Below are positions 36,352 through 45,156 of a stretch of 64,000 nt of DNA, in pieces. The position numbers and the translations under genes were made by a program. The notes under the pieces were generated by a model. It did not search any database. It was not told the origin of the DNA and saw only the letters and a program-made list of their open reading frames with translations. Origin of the DNA: Streptomyces sp. NL15-2K (GTDB lineage Bacteria > Actinomycetota > Actinomycetes > Streptomycetales > Streptomycetaceae). Location of the stretch: positions 8,617,001-8,681,000 of the forward strand of contig NZ_CP130630.1 of assembly GCF_030551255.1 (NCBI RefSeq), read 5' to 3'. Each line of letters starts with the position of its first letter. Position 1 is the stretch's first letter.

Positions 36352-36627
36352 GCCGCGTCCGGCACGTCCTGAGGGACGCCGGGGGGTGACGAGAGGTGCC
36401 GCCGCGGCGGCACCTGCACGGCGGACGTTCCGGCGTGCGCGCGCACAACCGGCGGCGGTTCGGCCGTGGACCCGGGGCGGCAGTGTGTGCGCACGCCCTG
36501 ACAGTGCCAGGCATGCGCTCGGGGCGTCGTGCGTTCCGTCATGGAGACTCAGCAGGTGTACCGCACGCCGTACGACGTCGTCGGGCATACGGCACGGCGC
36601 ACGGCCTGCGCTCGAACACGGTCGGCG

Positions 36628-37263
36628 TCAGCGAGCCGCCGCGCGGCGCAGGACCTCCGAGGCGGCTCCGCCCGTACGCGGAGGCGGGGCCGGAGCCTCG
36701 GACAGGGCGAAGGGCTCCGGCGCGGAGTCAGCGTTCGGACGGCGTCCGCCGCGGCCCTCGCCCAGGACCTGCCAGCCGTCCCGGGTCAGTGTGATGTACG
36801 CCCCGCAGCGCAGCCCGTGCAGAGTGCAGGCATCACGCAGTCCCCACATCCATGCGCCGTCCTCCTGTGTCCAACGCGCGTCGCCCTCCCGGCAGTAGAG
36901 CAGTACGGCGGTGCGCACCGGTGTGCGGCGTCGCAGGTCGTGCGGGATCACTCGGCGCAGCTGGGCGAGCAGCACGTTGCGGAACATCCAGCCGTCCGCC
37001 GGTGCCGGGCGGCGCGTGAACGAGGCGCTCGCCCGCAGCCGCTCGTCGGGGTCGAGCACCGCCACGATCGCGGTCGCCGGCTTGGGGCGGTGCCGTGAGT
37101 GCAGTCCGCTGACGACCTCGCGGGGATTGCGCAGCAGAGGGATTCCGGCGGCAGCCCACTCCGCGGGTTCGAGCATGCGGGTCAGAGGATTGGCGGATGC
37201 GGCGGACAGATCGGCAGGCGACGACGTCGACGCCGCGGAGGACGGAGCGAATCCGAAGGTCAC
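36628..37263 (-). CDS. Conserved hypothetical protein near recQ
   Basis: The protein is 211 aa from GTG 37263, which has an excellent ribosome site (AGGGAGG 3 nt upstream). A Ser/Ala-rich N-terminus precedes LTRMLEPAEWAAAGIPLLRNPREVVSGLH, IVAVLDPDERLRASASFT and a pocket-like region HDLRRRTPVRTAVLLYCREG. A Pro/Ala-rich C-terminus follows. I do not recognise the family. It is divergent from recQ over 370 bp. Its repeated presence next to recQ in Streptomyces would suggest a nucleic-acid role, but the sequence does not prove this. Confidence 0.75.
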   Translation of the reverse strand: MTFGFAPSSAASTSSPADLSAASANPLTRMLEPAEWAAAGIPLLRNPREVVSGLHSRHRPKPATAIVAVLDPDERLRASASFTRRPAPADGWMFRNVLLAQLRRVIPHDLRRRTPVRTAVLLYCREGDARWTQEDGAWMWGLRDACTLHGLRCGAYITLTRDGWQVLGEGRGGRRPNADSAPEPFALSEAPAPPPRTGGAASEVLRRAAAR

Positions 37264-37633
37264 GGTCCTCCCTTCGGCTACGCGCCCACACTGCGGGCGG
37301 GGTCGGATTCGTGGGAGCCCACACCGCAGCAGAGCCCTACCGGACCACGGAGGAGTCGTGCGGGGAGCGGACTTCAATTCTTCCTGTCGAACTTGGTTGC
37401 GGCAACGAGCAATTGGGCCTACCGACCCTTATCGGGCGGTTGGCGTCTTATATCCCTACCCGCTGCTGCCGAGGCGACGCATGGGACGTTCGAGCACGGT
37501 ACGTGCGTACCCCGTCGCAGGGCTGTCCGGTGCTTGGCGCCTGGTCGGGGCCACAGTAGTGGGAGCGTTTGTGAGCGGTCCGTCACGTCGGGTGAAGTGG
37601 CCGATTGTCAGTGCCGTCGGGTTGCATGGGGGC
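37264..37633. other. Divergent promoter region upstream of recQ
   Basis: These 370 bp separate the minus-strand hypothetical gene and recQ. The region is AT-richer than average around 37370-37440. I found no SOS box; TCGAACTTGGTTGCG at 37399-37413 matches only one half-site. Confidence 0.45.
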
Positions 37634-39793
37634 ATGGACGATTTGGAGCTCCGCGCTGAAGCCGATGCCATCCTCGCTGAGCTTGTCGGTGATCCGGGGG
37701 GTTCCGCGCGGTTGCGGGAAGACCAGTGGCAGGCGGTGGCGGCTCTGGTGGAGGAGCGTCGGCGTGCTCTGGTGGTGCAGCGCACTGGTTGGGGCAAGTC
37801 GGCGGTGTACTTCGTCGCCACCGCCCTGCTACGGCGGCGCGGCTCCGGGCCGACCGTGATCGTCTCGCCGTTGCTGGCGCTGATGCGTAACCAGGTCGAG
37901 GCGGCGGAGCGGGCCGGTATCCGGGCTCGCACCATCAACTCGGCCAACCCGGAGGAGTGGGACGCCATCCACGAGGAGGTCGAGCGTGGCGAGACCGACG
38001 TTCTCCTCGTAAGTCCGGAACGCCTTAATTCCGTGGATTTCCGCGAGCAGCTGCTGCCCAAGCTTGCGGCCACGACCGGTCTGCTGGTGGTCGACGAGGC
38101 CCACTGCATCTCCGACTGGGGACACGACTTCCGCCCCGACTACCGGCGACTGCGGGCGATGCTCGCCGAGCTTGCCCCCGGGGTGCCGGTGCTGGCCACG
38201 ACGGCGACGGCCAATGCGCGGGTGACAGCGGATGTGGCCGAGCAGTTGGGTACCGGTGTCGGCGAGGCGTTGGTGCTGCGGGGCCCGCTGGAGCGGGAGA
38301 GCCTGCGGCTGGGTGTGGTCCAGCTGCCGGACGCCGCGCACCGTCTGGCCTGGCTCGCCGAGCATTTGGACGAGCTGCCGGGCTCCGGGATCATCTACAC
38401 GCTGACGGTGGCCGCGGCCGAGGAGGCGACGGCCTTTCTGCGGCAGCGCGGCTTCCAGGTGGCTTCCTACTCGGGACGCACGGAGAACGCCGACCGGCTG
38501 CAGGCCGAGATCGACCTGCGGGAGAACCGGGTCAAGGCGCTGGTCGCGACGTCGGCACTGGGCATGGGCTTCGACAAGCCGGACCTGGGCTTCGTCGTCC
38601 ATCTCGGCTCGCCGTCCTCACCGATCGCCTACTACCAGCAGGTGGGCCGCGCGGGCCGCGGGGTGGAGCACGCCGACGTGCTGCTGCTGCCTGGCAAGGA
38701 GGACGAGGCCATCTGGCGCTACTTCTCCGATACCGCCTTCCCGCCCGAGGCGCAGGTTCGACAGACCCTCTCGGCCCTTGCCGGTGCGGGACGGCCGCTG
38801 TCGGTGCCGGCCCTGGAGACGGCGGTGGAGCTTCGGCGCACCCGTCTGGAGACCATGCTCAAGGTGCTCGACGTGGACGGCGCGGTGAAGCGGGTGAAGG
38901 GCGGCTGGACGGCCACGGGAGCGGAGTGGGTGTACGACGCTGAGCGGTACGCGTGGGTGGCCCGGCAGCGGGCGGCCGAGCAGCAGGCCATGCGCGATTA
39001 CGTGAGCACGTCCCAGTGCCGGATGGAGTTCCTGCGTCGGCAGCTGGACGACGAGGGGGCGATGCCGTGCGGCCGTTGCGACAACTGCGCGGGAACCTGG
39101 GCGGACCCCTCCGTCTCGGCGGAGACGTTGACGGGGGCGGCGAAGGAACTGGATCGCCCGGGAGTGGAGGTTGAGCCGCGCCGAATGTGGCCGACGGGGA
39201 TGCCCGCACTGGGCATCGACCTCAAAGGGCGTATCCCGGCCAAGGAGCAGTGCTCCACCGGGCGTGCCCTGGGTCGGCTCTCGGACATCGGATGGGGCAA
39301 CCGGCTGCGCCCGCTGCTGGCGGAGAACGCGCCCGACAGTCCGGTCCCCGACGACGTCCTGCAGGCCGCGGTGGTGGTCCTCGCCGACTGGGCGCGCTCC
39401 CCGGGCGGCTGGGCGCCGAACGTCCCGGATGCCTCTGCCCGACCTGTGGGGGTCGTTGCCGTGCCGTCACTGGCCCGCCCACAGTTGGTCGGTTCCCTCG
39501 CCCAGGGAATTGCGAGCGTCGGCCGCCTCCCGTTTCTGGGCACCCTGACGTACACCGGGCCGAGCGGCGCGCACGCGGCGCGCCGCAGCAACTCCGCCCA
39601 GCGTCTGAGGGCGCTGTCCGGCGCCTTCACGGTCTCTGAGGAGCTGGCTGGTGCCCTGGCCGGCTCTCCCGGCCCTGTTCTGCTCGTGGACGACTACACC
39701 GACTCCGGCTGGACCCTCGCGGTCGCTGCCCGCCTGATCCGCCAGGCAGGCGGCGAACAGGTCCTTCCGCTGGTCCTGGCCGCGGCCGGCTGA
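37634..39793 (+). CDS. recQ: RecQ-family DNA helicase fused to a phosphoribosyltransferase-like domain
   Basis: The protein is 719 aa from ATG 37634 (MDDLELRAEA). Helicase motifs are motif I RTGWGKSAVYF, motif II VVDEAHCISDWGHDF, SILYT-like GIIYTLTV, ALVATSALGMGFDKPD and motif VI YQQVGRAGRG. A zinc-binding region follows (CRMEFLRRQLDDEG, CGRCDNC). The C-terminal 200 residues contain VPSLARPQLV and the PRPP-loop signature VLLVDDYTDSGWT, typical of type I phosphoribosyltransferases (ComF-like). The P-loop has Trp-Gly where GTGKS is usual. The fusion suggests a helicase tuned by nucleotide or PRPP, a known but uncharacterised actinobacterial architecture. Confidence 0.9.
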   Translation: MDDLELRAEADAILAELVGDPGGSARLREDQWQAVAALVEERRRALVVQRTGWGKSAVYFVATALLRRRGSGPTVIVSPLLALMRNQVEAAERAGIRARTINSANPEEWDAIHEEVERGETDVLLVSPERLNSVDFREQLLPKLAATTGLLVVDEAHCISDWGHDFRPDYRRLRAMLAELAPGVPVLATTATANARVTADVAEQLGTGVGEALVLRGPLERESLRLGVVQLPDAAHRLAWLAEHLDELPGSGIIYTLTVAAAEEATAFLRQRGFQVASYSGRTENADRLQAEIDLRENRVKALVATSALGMGFDKPDLGFVVHLGSPSSPIAYYQQVGRAGRGVEHADVLLLPGKEDEAIWRYFSDTAFPPEAQVRQTLSALAGAGRPLSVPALETAVELRRTRLETMLKVLDVDGAVKRVKGGWTATGAEWVYDAERYAWVARQRAAEQQAMRDYVSTSQCRMEFLRRQLDDEGAMPCGRCDNCAGTWADPSVSAETLTGAAKELDRPGVEVEPRRMWPTGMPALGIDLKGRIPAKEQCSTGRALGRLSDIGWGNRLRPLLAENAPDSPVPDDVLQAAVVVLADWARSPGGWAPNVPDASARPVGVVAVPSLARPQLVGSLAQGIASVGRLPFLGTLTYTGPSGAHAARRSNSAQRLRALSGAFTVSEELAGALAGSPGPVLLVDDYTDSGWTLAVAARLIRQAGGEQVLPLVLAAAG

Positions 39794-39833
39794 GCGCGCC
39801 GTGGAGCCGGCACCGGTGTGTTCGAGGTCGGGT

Positions 39834-40000
39834 CCTCCACGGCCACGTTCTGCTTCCGCTGTTTGAGGAACTTTCCGCTGGGGCCGAGCGGGAAGCCGTC
39901 GACGAACTCCACCACCGCGGATAGACGAACTCCACCACCTGCGGATACTTGTGCGCGGCCAGTTTCCGCCTGCTCCAGGCCACGATCTCCTCGGCCGGCT
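39834..40000 (-). pseudogene. C-terminal remnant of an AMP-dependent acyl/aryl-CoA synthetase, frameshifted
   Basis: On the minus strand one frame reads EEIVAWSRRKLAAHKYPQVV, then a second frame continues VVEFVDGFPLGPSGKFLKQR. Together they match the C-terminal domain of ANL-superfamily ligases, including the catalytic Lys of PLGPSGK. A 23/24-bp tandem duplication (39901-39947) causes the frameshift. Upstream there is only a low-complexity GGCCGG/GGGGC stretch and no adenylation core. It is a dead fragment. Confidence 0.8.
39901..39947. repeat. 23/24-bp tandem duplication that frameshifts the ligase remnant
   Basis: GACGAACTCCACCACC-GCGGATA (39901-39923) is followed by the same word with one extra T (39924-39947). 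The GAACTCCACCACCTG word also occurs at 33963-33977. Confidence 0.9.
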
Positions 40001-40100
40001 CCGGGCCGGGTCGGGTCCGGGCCGGGGCGGGGCGGGCCGGGGCGGGTCGGGCACCGAGGAGATCCGCCCGCCGGCCGCCCGCCGCCGCACCGTCCCCGCG

Positions 40101-40283
40101 CACTATGTGTCCGCCCTTGGCGTGTACGTGGGGTGGGACACCGGCGGCGCGGGCATCAAAGTCAGCGACCTGAGCGGCCCCGGCGAGCCCGCGCCGACCG
40201 GCTACACCCAGAGCAAGTGGGCGGCGGAGCAGATCATCGAGCTGGCCAGGGAACGGGTTTGCCGGTCTCCGTCTACCGGGCTC
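40101..40283 (+). pseudogene. Thioester-reductase (SDR) domain remnant, frameshifted
   Basis: The frame reads HYVSALGVYVGWDTGGAGI, later GYTQSKWAAEQIIELARER. It then shifts frame near 40255 to GLPVSVYRAR. This is the central part of an extended-SDR thioester reductase, as at the end of NRPS or carboxylic acid reductase proteins (HYVST-x-GV ... GY-x-x-SKW-x-AE ... GLPV-x-IYRPG). No NADP-binding Rossmann loop remains. It lies on the opposite strand to the ligase remnant. Confidence 0.75.
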
Positions 40284-40495
40284 GACGCCGGTCCGGGCGT
40301 GGATGTCGGCGCGGGCGGCCGCCTCGACCTGGTCGGTATGAGCGCGGGCAGCGGGGAGACGAGCACGGTCCGCGTCGGCCGCCGTGCGCGATTTCGCCTT
40401 GCTGCGGTGCGTCATGCATCCCATGCAACAGGACACCACTGACAGTCGGCGCCCAGCGCGGCGCCGATTCCCTGCTGACGTGTCCCTGATCGGAC

Positions 40496-40504
40496 TTATC
40501 CACA
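40496..40504 (+). other. Single consensus DnaA box
   Basis: TTATCCACA, the classical DnaA 9-mer, lies 40 bp before the DUF4192 gene. No second box is seen nearby, so an origin is unlikely; a DnaA regulatory or titration site is possible, as is chance. Confidence 0.35.
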
Positions 40505-40544
40505 GGCCCAAGCGGAACGTCGCGATCCGCGAGATCGTCGGCGC

Positions 40545-42257
40545 ATGACGAATCACAGCGAAACGACTGGATCCTCCGAGAACGGCGACATCGGCGGACG
40601 AGACGGATACGAGACGCACGACGGCCCTGGCTCCGGCTCTGCCAGCGGGCGTCCCGGTGTCGCCGACGAGCACGTCGAGTGCGTGACATACGACGCCGAA
40701 GGAGGCGATCACCAGGTCACCCTGCGCACGCCGGCCGAACTGGCCGACGCCCTGCCGTACCTGCTCGGGTACCGCCCCGAGGACAGCATCGTCCTGGTCG
40801 CCCTCCACGACCGGGGCGGGCGTGGCCGGTTCGGTGGCCGGGCCCGGCTCGGCATTCCGACCAGCGAGGACGACTGGGCCTCCGCGGCCCGGCAGTTGGC
40901 CCACGGCTTGGTCACGGGCAGCGAGCGGAGAGGCGCCAAGCCCGAGCAGATCGTCGCCTACGTCTGCCAGGAACCGGCCAAGGGCGAGACGGGGCAGCAG
41001 GTCATGCGACGGCTGGCCCAGCTTGCCGGGCTGCTGCGCACGGAGTGCGGTCGGCTCGACGTGCCCGTGATCGAGGCGCTCTGCATCTCAGAAGGCCGCT
41101 TTTGGTCGTACTGCTGCCCGAGCGAGGGCTGCTGTCCCCCTGACGGCCTGCCCATGGGACTGCCCGGTACGTCCGTGCTGGCCGCCGCCGCGACCTACGC
41201 CGGGCTCCAGGTGCGCGGCACACTGCGCGAGTTGCGGGCCAGGCTGCTGCCCTGGGAGACCGCCGCCGCGCTGGAGCAGGAGCTCGTCCTGGACACCACC
41301 AGCATGACGCAGGTCCCCAAGATGCTCGACGCGGCGGGTCGGGCGGACGTGGCCGAGGAGGCCCTGCAGCTTGCCGAGCGGGTCATGACGCGGCTCGCCG
41401 AAGCAGCGCCCGTCTCCGGCGCCCTCGAGGCGGACCTGCGCGACGACGAACTGCTCGGACACGAGGAAGCGGCCATGCTGATCCTCGCCCTGCAGGACCG
41501 CTCGACCCGTGACCGCGCGGCCGAGTGGATGGAGGCCGACGAGGCCGGCCCGGCTCTGCGTCTCTGGCGCGCCTTGGCCCGCCGTTGCGTCGGTCCGTAC
41601 GGCGAACACGCGGCAGCGCCGCTCACCCTCGTCGGCTGGGTCGCCTGGTCGTCCGGTGACGACATCGAGGCCCGGGAGGCCCTCGCCATGGCGTTGGGCG
41701 CGGATCCTGACTATCTCTTCGCCCGCCTCCTGCACCAGGCCTGCAACGAGGGCCTGGACCCGGAGTCGATCCGCCGCTGCCTGCGCACGGAACGCGAGCA
41801 GCGGGCCGCGCGTTCGGGGCCGGAGGGCGCGGAACGGGAGGTCGCCGAGTCGGAAACCGTTGCCTCGGGGCAGGCGGCAGCGGTGGTGTCGACGCGGCAG
41901 GAAGCCGGAGCGCCGACCCAGCAGGACGAGGGAGGTGTCGGTGTGGGTGGAGAACAGCCGGTATCCGCACCCGGAACATCCCGGCGCCGCCGACGGACAC
42001 GTTCCAGCGGCGGCCCGGACGGCCGCCCTCGCTCCGGGGAACCGGGAGGACGGCCCTCGGGAACTGACGAATCCCACGCACGCACCCGTCCGGCGGCCGG
42101 GATGCGCCCTGGAGTTACGAGGGCCTGCCGCACGCGTCCTCGACCCTCCGGGGCGGAAGGCGGGCGCCCACGTCCTTCGAGTAACGCCGGCGTACCTCGG
42201 CGCGGGTCCGGCCCTGGTGCCGCGCGGCCGGGAGGTGACGCCACCGGAGAGAAATGA
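40545..42257 (+). CDS. DUF4192 domain-containing protein
   Basis: The protein is 570 aa, ATG 40545. An acidic Gly/Ser-rich leader of about 45 residues precedes the DUF4192 core: VTLRTPAELADALPYLLGYR, PEDSIVLVALHDRGGRGRFG, CISEGRFWSYCC (two cysteines with a downstream EGCCP) and LGADPDYLFARLLHQAC. The last 150 residues are low-complexity, Arg/Pro/Gly-rich. DUF4192 is common in actinobacteria and unassigned. It stands alone between the pseudogene patch and the debranching-like gene. Confidence 0.88.
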   Translation: MTNHSETTGSSENGDIGGRDGYETHDGPGSGSASGRPGVADEHVECVTYDAEGGDHQVTLRTPAELADALPYLLGYRPEDSIVLVALHDRGGRGRFGGRARLGIPTSEDDWASAARQLAHGLVTGSERRGAKPEQIVAYVCQEPAKGETGQQVMRRLAQLAGLLRTECGRLDVPVIEALCISEGRFWSYCCPSEGCCPPDGLPMGLPGTSVLAAAATYAGLQVRGTLRELRARLLPWETAAALEQELVLDTTSMTQVPKMLDAAGRADVAEEALQLAERVMTRLAEAAPVSGALEADLRDDELLGHEEAAMLILALQDRSTRDRAAEWMEADEAGPALRLWRALARRCVGPYGEHAAAPLTLVGWVAWSSGDDIEAREALAMALGADPDYLFARLLHQACNEGLDPESIRRCLRTEREQRAARSGPEGAEREVAESETVASGQAAAVVSTRQEAGAPTQQDEGGVGVGGEQPVSAPGTSRRRRRTRSSGGPDGRPRSGEPGGRPSGTDESHARTRPAAGMRPGVTRACRTRPRPSGAEGGRPRPSSNAGVPRRGSGPGAARPGGDATGEK

Positions 42258-42357
42258 GGGCGGGGAGTGGTCGAGTGCCGTTGGGCGACGCGCAGGCGGA
42301 TAGAGGAGGTTCTTTGACGGTGTCCGGGATTGTCGAGCGAGGTCGGGCGGTCCGTCT

Positions 42358-42381
42358 GCGGGTGCGGGTGCGGGTGCGGGT
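42358..42381. repeat. Hexanucleotide tandem repeat GCGGGT x4
   Basis: Four exact GCGGGT units lie in the 42258-42575 spacer, 55 bp after a strong GAGGAGG (42303-42309) that is followed by TTG 42314 in a frame lacking coding character downstream. Confidence 0.8.
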
Positions 42382-42575
42382 GCTGTGCCGTCCGCTCCGC
42401 CGCCCTTCGGTCGGCTTGCGCGGCCGTGGGCGTGACCCCGAAGAGGTCCACCCCGTTCACCTGAGTGGCGGAACGTCTGGACGGGCCGTGCCGCTGTACC
42501 GCCCTTGTCCCTCAGGAGCCCCGCACCCGGCGCCGACCACGCCCGAGGCGCACAGAGCGCAGAGGAAGCCGCCCC

Positions 42576-45026
42576 TTGCACCAGCCGACTCCGCCCTCCG
42601 CCGCCGACGACGACAGCCCTGGGCTCGGCGGACCCGCGCTGTCTTGGAGGAGAGGCACCAGCCCGCCGACACAGGTATCGAGCACGAAGCCGACACAGAT
42701 GCCGAGCACGAAATCGTTCGAGCCCAGGCTCACGAGCGACGCCGACCGCACCGCGCGGACGATGGAGTACGACCCACGCCGGGCTCCGGGCCGCAATCCG
42801 GACCGGCCCACTCCCTCGGCACCGGGGCAGGAGCAGTTCTCCACGAGGATGGGCAGGCCATCGTCCCCAGATGCGGGGCCGGGCCAGGGGCTGTCTCCAT
42901 CCATGGGGCAGGAACAGAGGAAGCCCTCGAGAGGGCCGGACACGGACCAGCGATCCAGCACCGCACCGCCGACGGCCCCGGGCCGCCCCCCGGCCTCGGT
43001 CACCGGACGCTCCCCTCGGCCGCCATCCGCCTCGCGGGGCCACCTGCCGTCGCCCTCGCCCCCGGCGCCCCGCGGCTCGGCCGGCCTGCCGCCGGCCCAC
43101 ACCGCCCTCATCTGTGTCGCGCTGCCGGGCCTCGCCATCTCCTCGGATCAGGGGCAGCTGACAGGTCACGGCTTGGAGGGGTTCTACCGCGCGGGTCGAC
43201 GTGTGCTCTCCCGCTGCCAGGTCCGCGTCGCCGGACGCGAACCGGTCGCCGTGCAGGCTCGGACGACCGCGGCGGATCGCGCCCGCTTCGTGGGAACGCT
43301 GCGTGCGTCCCCCGGCGCGGGCCCGGACCCGGATGTGGTGGTCGAACGCACGCGTCACGCGGACGGCACGGAACGCATCACGCTGCACAGCGCAGCCCCC
43401 CGTCCGCTGCGCCTGCCGGTGGAGGTGGCCCTCGGCACGGACCTGGCCGACCTGGGCGCGATCGCGTCGGGCCGGGCGGGACCCGAACTGCCCGCCAGCG
43501 TCCACGACTCCGGCCTGCGCTGGGCCGGTGCCGGAGGAAGCGCGTCGGTCACGGCCGATCCGCCGCCCGCCGACGCACTGGCCTCCGCAGGACTGCTGCG
43601 CTGGGAGTTCGAACTGCTTCCGGGCGGCACGGCGAGCGTGGAACTGCGGGTACGACCGGACGGCGCGGGACCCCTGCGGGCCGTGGGGCGTGCGGCGACG
43701 AGCCCCCTCGCGCCGGCACGGGCGACGGGCGACCATTCCGGAGTCCGGGCGCTGTTGCACACCAGCATCGAGGACCTTCAGGCCCTTTTGCTGCGTGACC
43801 CGGTGCACCCCACCGACACCCACCTGGCGGCAGGAGCGCCCTGGCGCTGCGGCATGGCACCGGCCGAGGCGCTCGTCGCGGCCCGGATGACGCTGGCTCT
43901 CGGTACCAGGCTCGCGGTGGGCACACTGCGCACCCTCGCCCGCACCCAAGTCGCGGGACCGGGACCACGGTCCGGCATGATCCCCGGACCCCTCCGGGAC
44001 GCGGGGCCGCATCTGCCACCGGGTTGTACCGGCACGGAGGCCACCCTGCTCTTCCCCGTACTGCTCGCGGAGGCCCGCCGATGGGGCCTGCCGGAGCGCG
44101 AGACGGAAGAGTTGCTGCCCGCGGCCGAGCGGTGTCTGACCTGGTTGCGGACGACTGTGGGCGAGGGGCCGTACCTGTGCGACCCGCAGCCGGGCGGACC
44201 CGCTCGCTGCGAGACCCAGGCGTATGCCCACCGGGCCGCGCTGGTCGGCGCCGACCTGCTCGACGCGTTCGGGAGGCCGGGCGGCACCGCGCTGCGGCAG
44301 TGGGCCCGGGAGCTCCGGACGGCGTTCCGCGAGGACTTCTGGGTCGAGGACCGCGGCGGAGGCCGGCCGGCGGCCGCCCGGGCCCCGGACGGGCGTCTTG
44401 TGCCGCAGCTCACTGCCGCAGCCGTCCATCTCCTCGACACCGGGCTCCTGAGCGCGGGTGAACAGGCACCCGGGCTGCTCGACCGGGTGCAGACGGAACA
44501 ACTCGCCCGGTTGCTCGGGAGCCCGACCATGGACTCCGGGTGGGGTCTGCGCGGGCTGAGCGCCAAGGAAGCGGGATACAACCCGTTCGGTCACCGGGCC
44601 GGTGCCGTGCGGGTCCAGGAGACGGCGGTCGCCGTCGCGGGCCTGTCGGCCGCCGACTATGAGAAGGAGGCCGGCTCGCTGCTGCGGGGCGTACTGGCGG
44701 CGGCCGAGGCCTTCGGTCACCGGCTCCCCGAGATGTACGCGGGGGAGCAGCGCACCGATGGAAGTGCCCCGCTGGCCCATCCGGCGGCCTGTCGGCCCTC
44801 GGCCACCGCGGCGGCCGCCGGAGTCCTGCTGCTGACCACCCTGGCCGGAATCCGCCCCGACGCTCCGGCCGGGACGGTCACGCTGCGCCCGGTGCGCAGC
44901 GCGCCTCTGGGGGAGATCGGCCTGACCGGGCTACGGGTCGCGGGCGCCCCGTTCTCCGTGCGGGTCAGCCGACTCGGCCTTGCCATGGTCGAGGAGGCGG
45001 CCGATGGTCTCCAACTGGGGGTGTGA
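42576..45026 (+). CDS. Glycogen-debranching-type N-terminal domain protein (amylo-alpha-1,6-glucosidase-like)
   Basis: The start is uncertain. TTG 42576 has GAGGAAG 7 nt upstream, giving about 816 aa; the frame is open from 42465, and GC-rich third positions are clear from about 42700. The first 180 residues are Pro/Ser/Arg-rich and low-complexity. The conserved part begins around HTALICVALPGLAISSDQG with GLEGFYRAGRRVLSRCQ, the N-terminal beta-domain of debranching-like enzymes. An (alpha/alpha) toroid half follows (WRCGMAPAEALVAARMTLAL, TEATLLFPVLLAEARRWGLP, DSGWGLRGLSAKEAGYNPFG). Probable carbohydrate-active enzyme; the substrate and catalytic acids are not certain. Confidence 0.78.
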   Translation: MHQPTPPSAADDDSPGLGGPALSWRRGTSPPTQVSSTKPTQMPSTKSFEPRLTSDADRTARTMEYDPRRAPGRNPDRPTPSAPGQEQFSTRMGRPSSPDAGPGQGLSPSMGQEQRKPSRGPDTDQRSSTAPPTAPGRPPASVTGRSPRPPSASRGHLPSPSPPAPRGSAGLPPAHTALICVALPGLAISSDQGQLTGHGLEGFYRAGRRVLSRCQVRVAGREPVAVQARTTAADRARFVGTLRASPGAGPDPDVVVERTRHADGTERITLHSAAPRPLRLPVEVALGTDLADLGAIASGRAGPELPASVHDSGLRWAGAGGSASVTADPPPADALASAGLLRWEFELLPGGTASVELRVRPDGAGPLRAVGRAATSPLAPARATGDHSGVRALLHTSIEDLQALLLRDPVHPTDTHLAAGAPWRCGMAPAEALVAARMTLALGTRLAVGTLRTLARTQVAGPGPRSGMIPGPLRDAGPHLPPGCTGTEATLLFPVLLAEARRWGLPERETEELLPAAERCLTWLRTTVGEGPYLCDPQPGGPARCETQAYAHRAALVGADLLDAFGRPGGTALRQWARELRTAFREDFWVEDRGGGRPAAARAPDGRLVPQLTAAAVHLLDTGLLSAGEQAPGLLDRVQTEQLARLLGSPTMDSGWGLRGLSAKEAGYNPFGHRAGAVRVQETAVAVAGLSAADYEKEAGSLLRGVLAAAEAFGHRLPEMYAGEQRTDGSAPLAHPAACRPSATAAAAGVLLLTTLAGIRPDAPAGTVTLRPVRSAPLGEIGLTGLRVAGAPFSVRVSRLGLAMVEEAADGLQLGV

Positions 45027-45121
45027 CCTCGTATGACACGGCACAGAATGGCGACCGGAGCCAGCTGTGAACCCCGGACCGGACCGAAGTGGATCAGCGG
45101 CCGACGCAGTCGACGAAGGGA

Positions 45122-45156
45122 GTGTTTATCGTCAAGCAGACGACTATGATCGCCGC
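45122..45156 (+). promoter_or_regulatory. Candidate leaderless promoter with palindromic operator before the NUDIX regulator
   Basis: TATGAT (45145-45150) is a near-perfect -10 whose start point would fall on ATG 45157. TCGTC-AAGCA-GACGA (45129-45143) is a perfect inverted repeat between the -35 and -10 positions. This is where an autoregulatory NrtR-type protein would bind. Confidence 0.5.

Noticed and set aside
42303..42465. Small gene from TTG 42314 behind a strong GAGGAGG
   Set aside because: The frame continues over the debranching gene in another phase with Arg-rich, low-complexity translation and no domain; the hexanucleotide repeat explains part of its openness.
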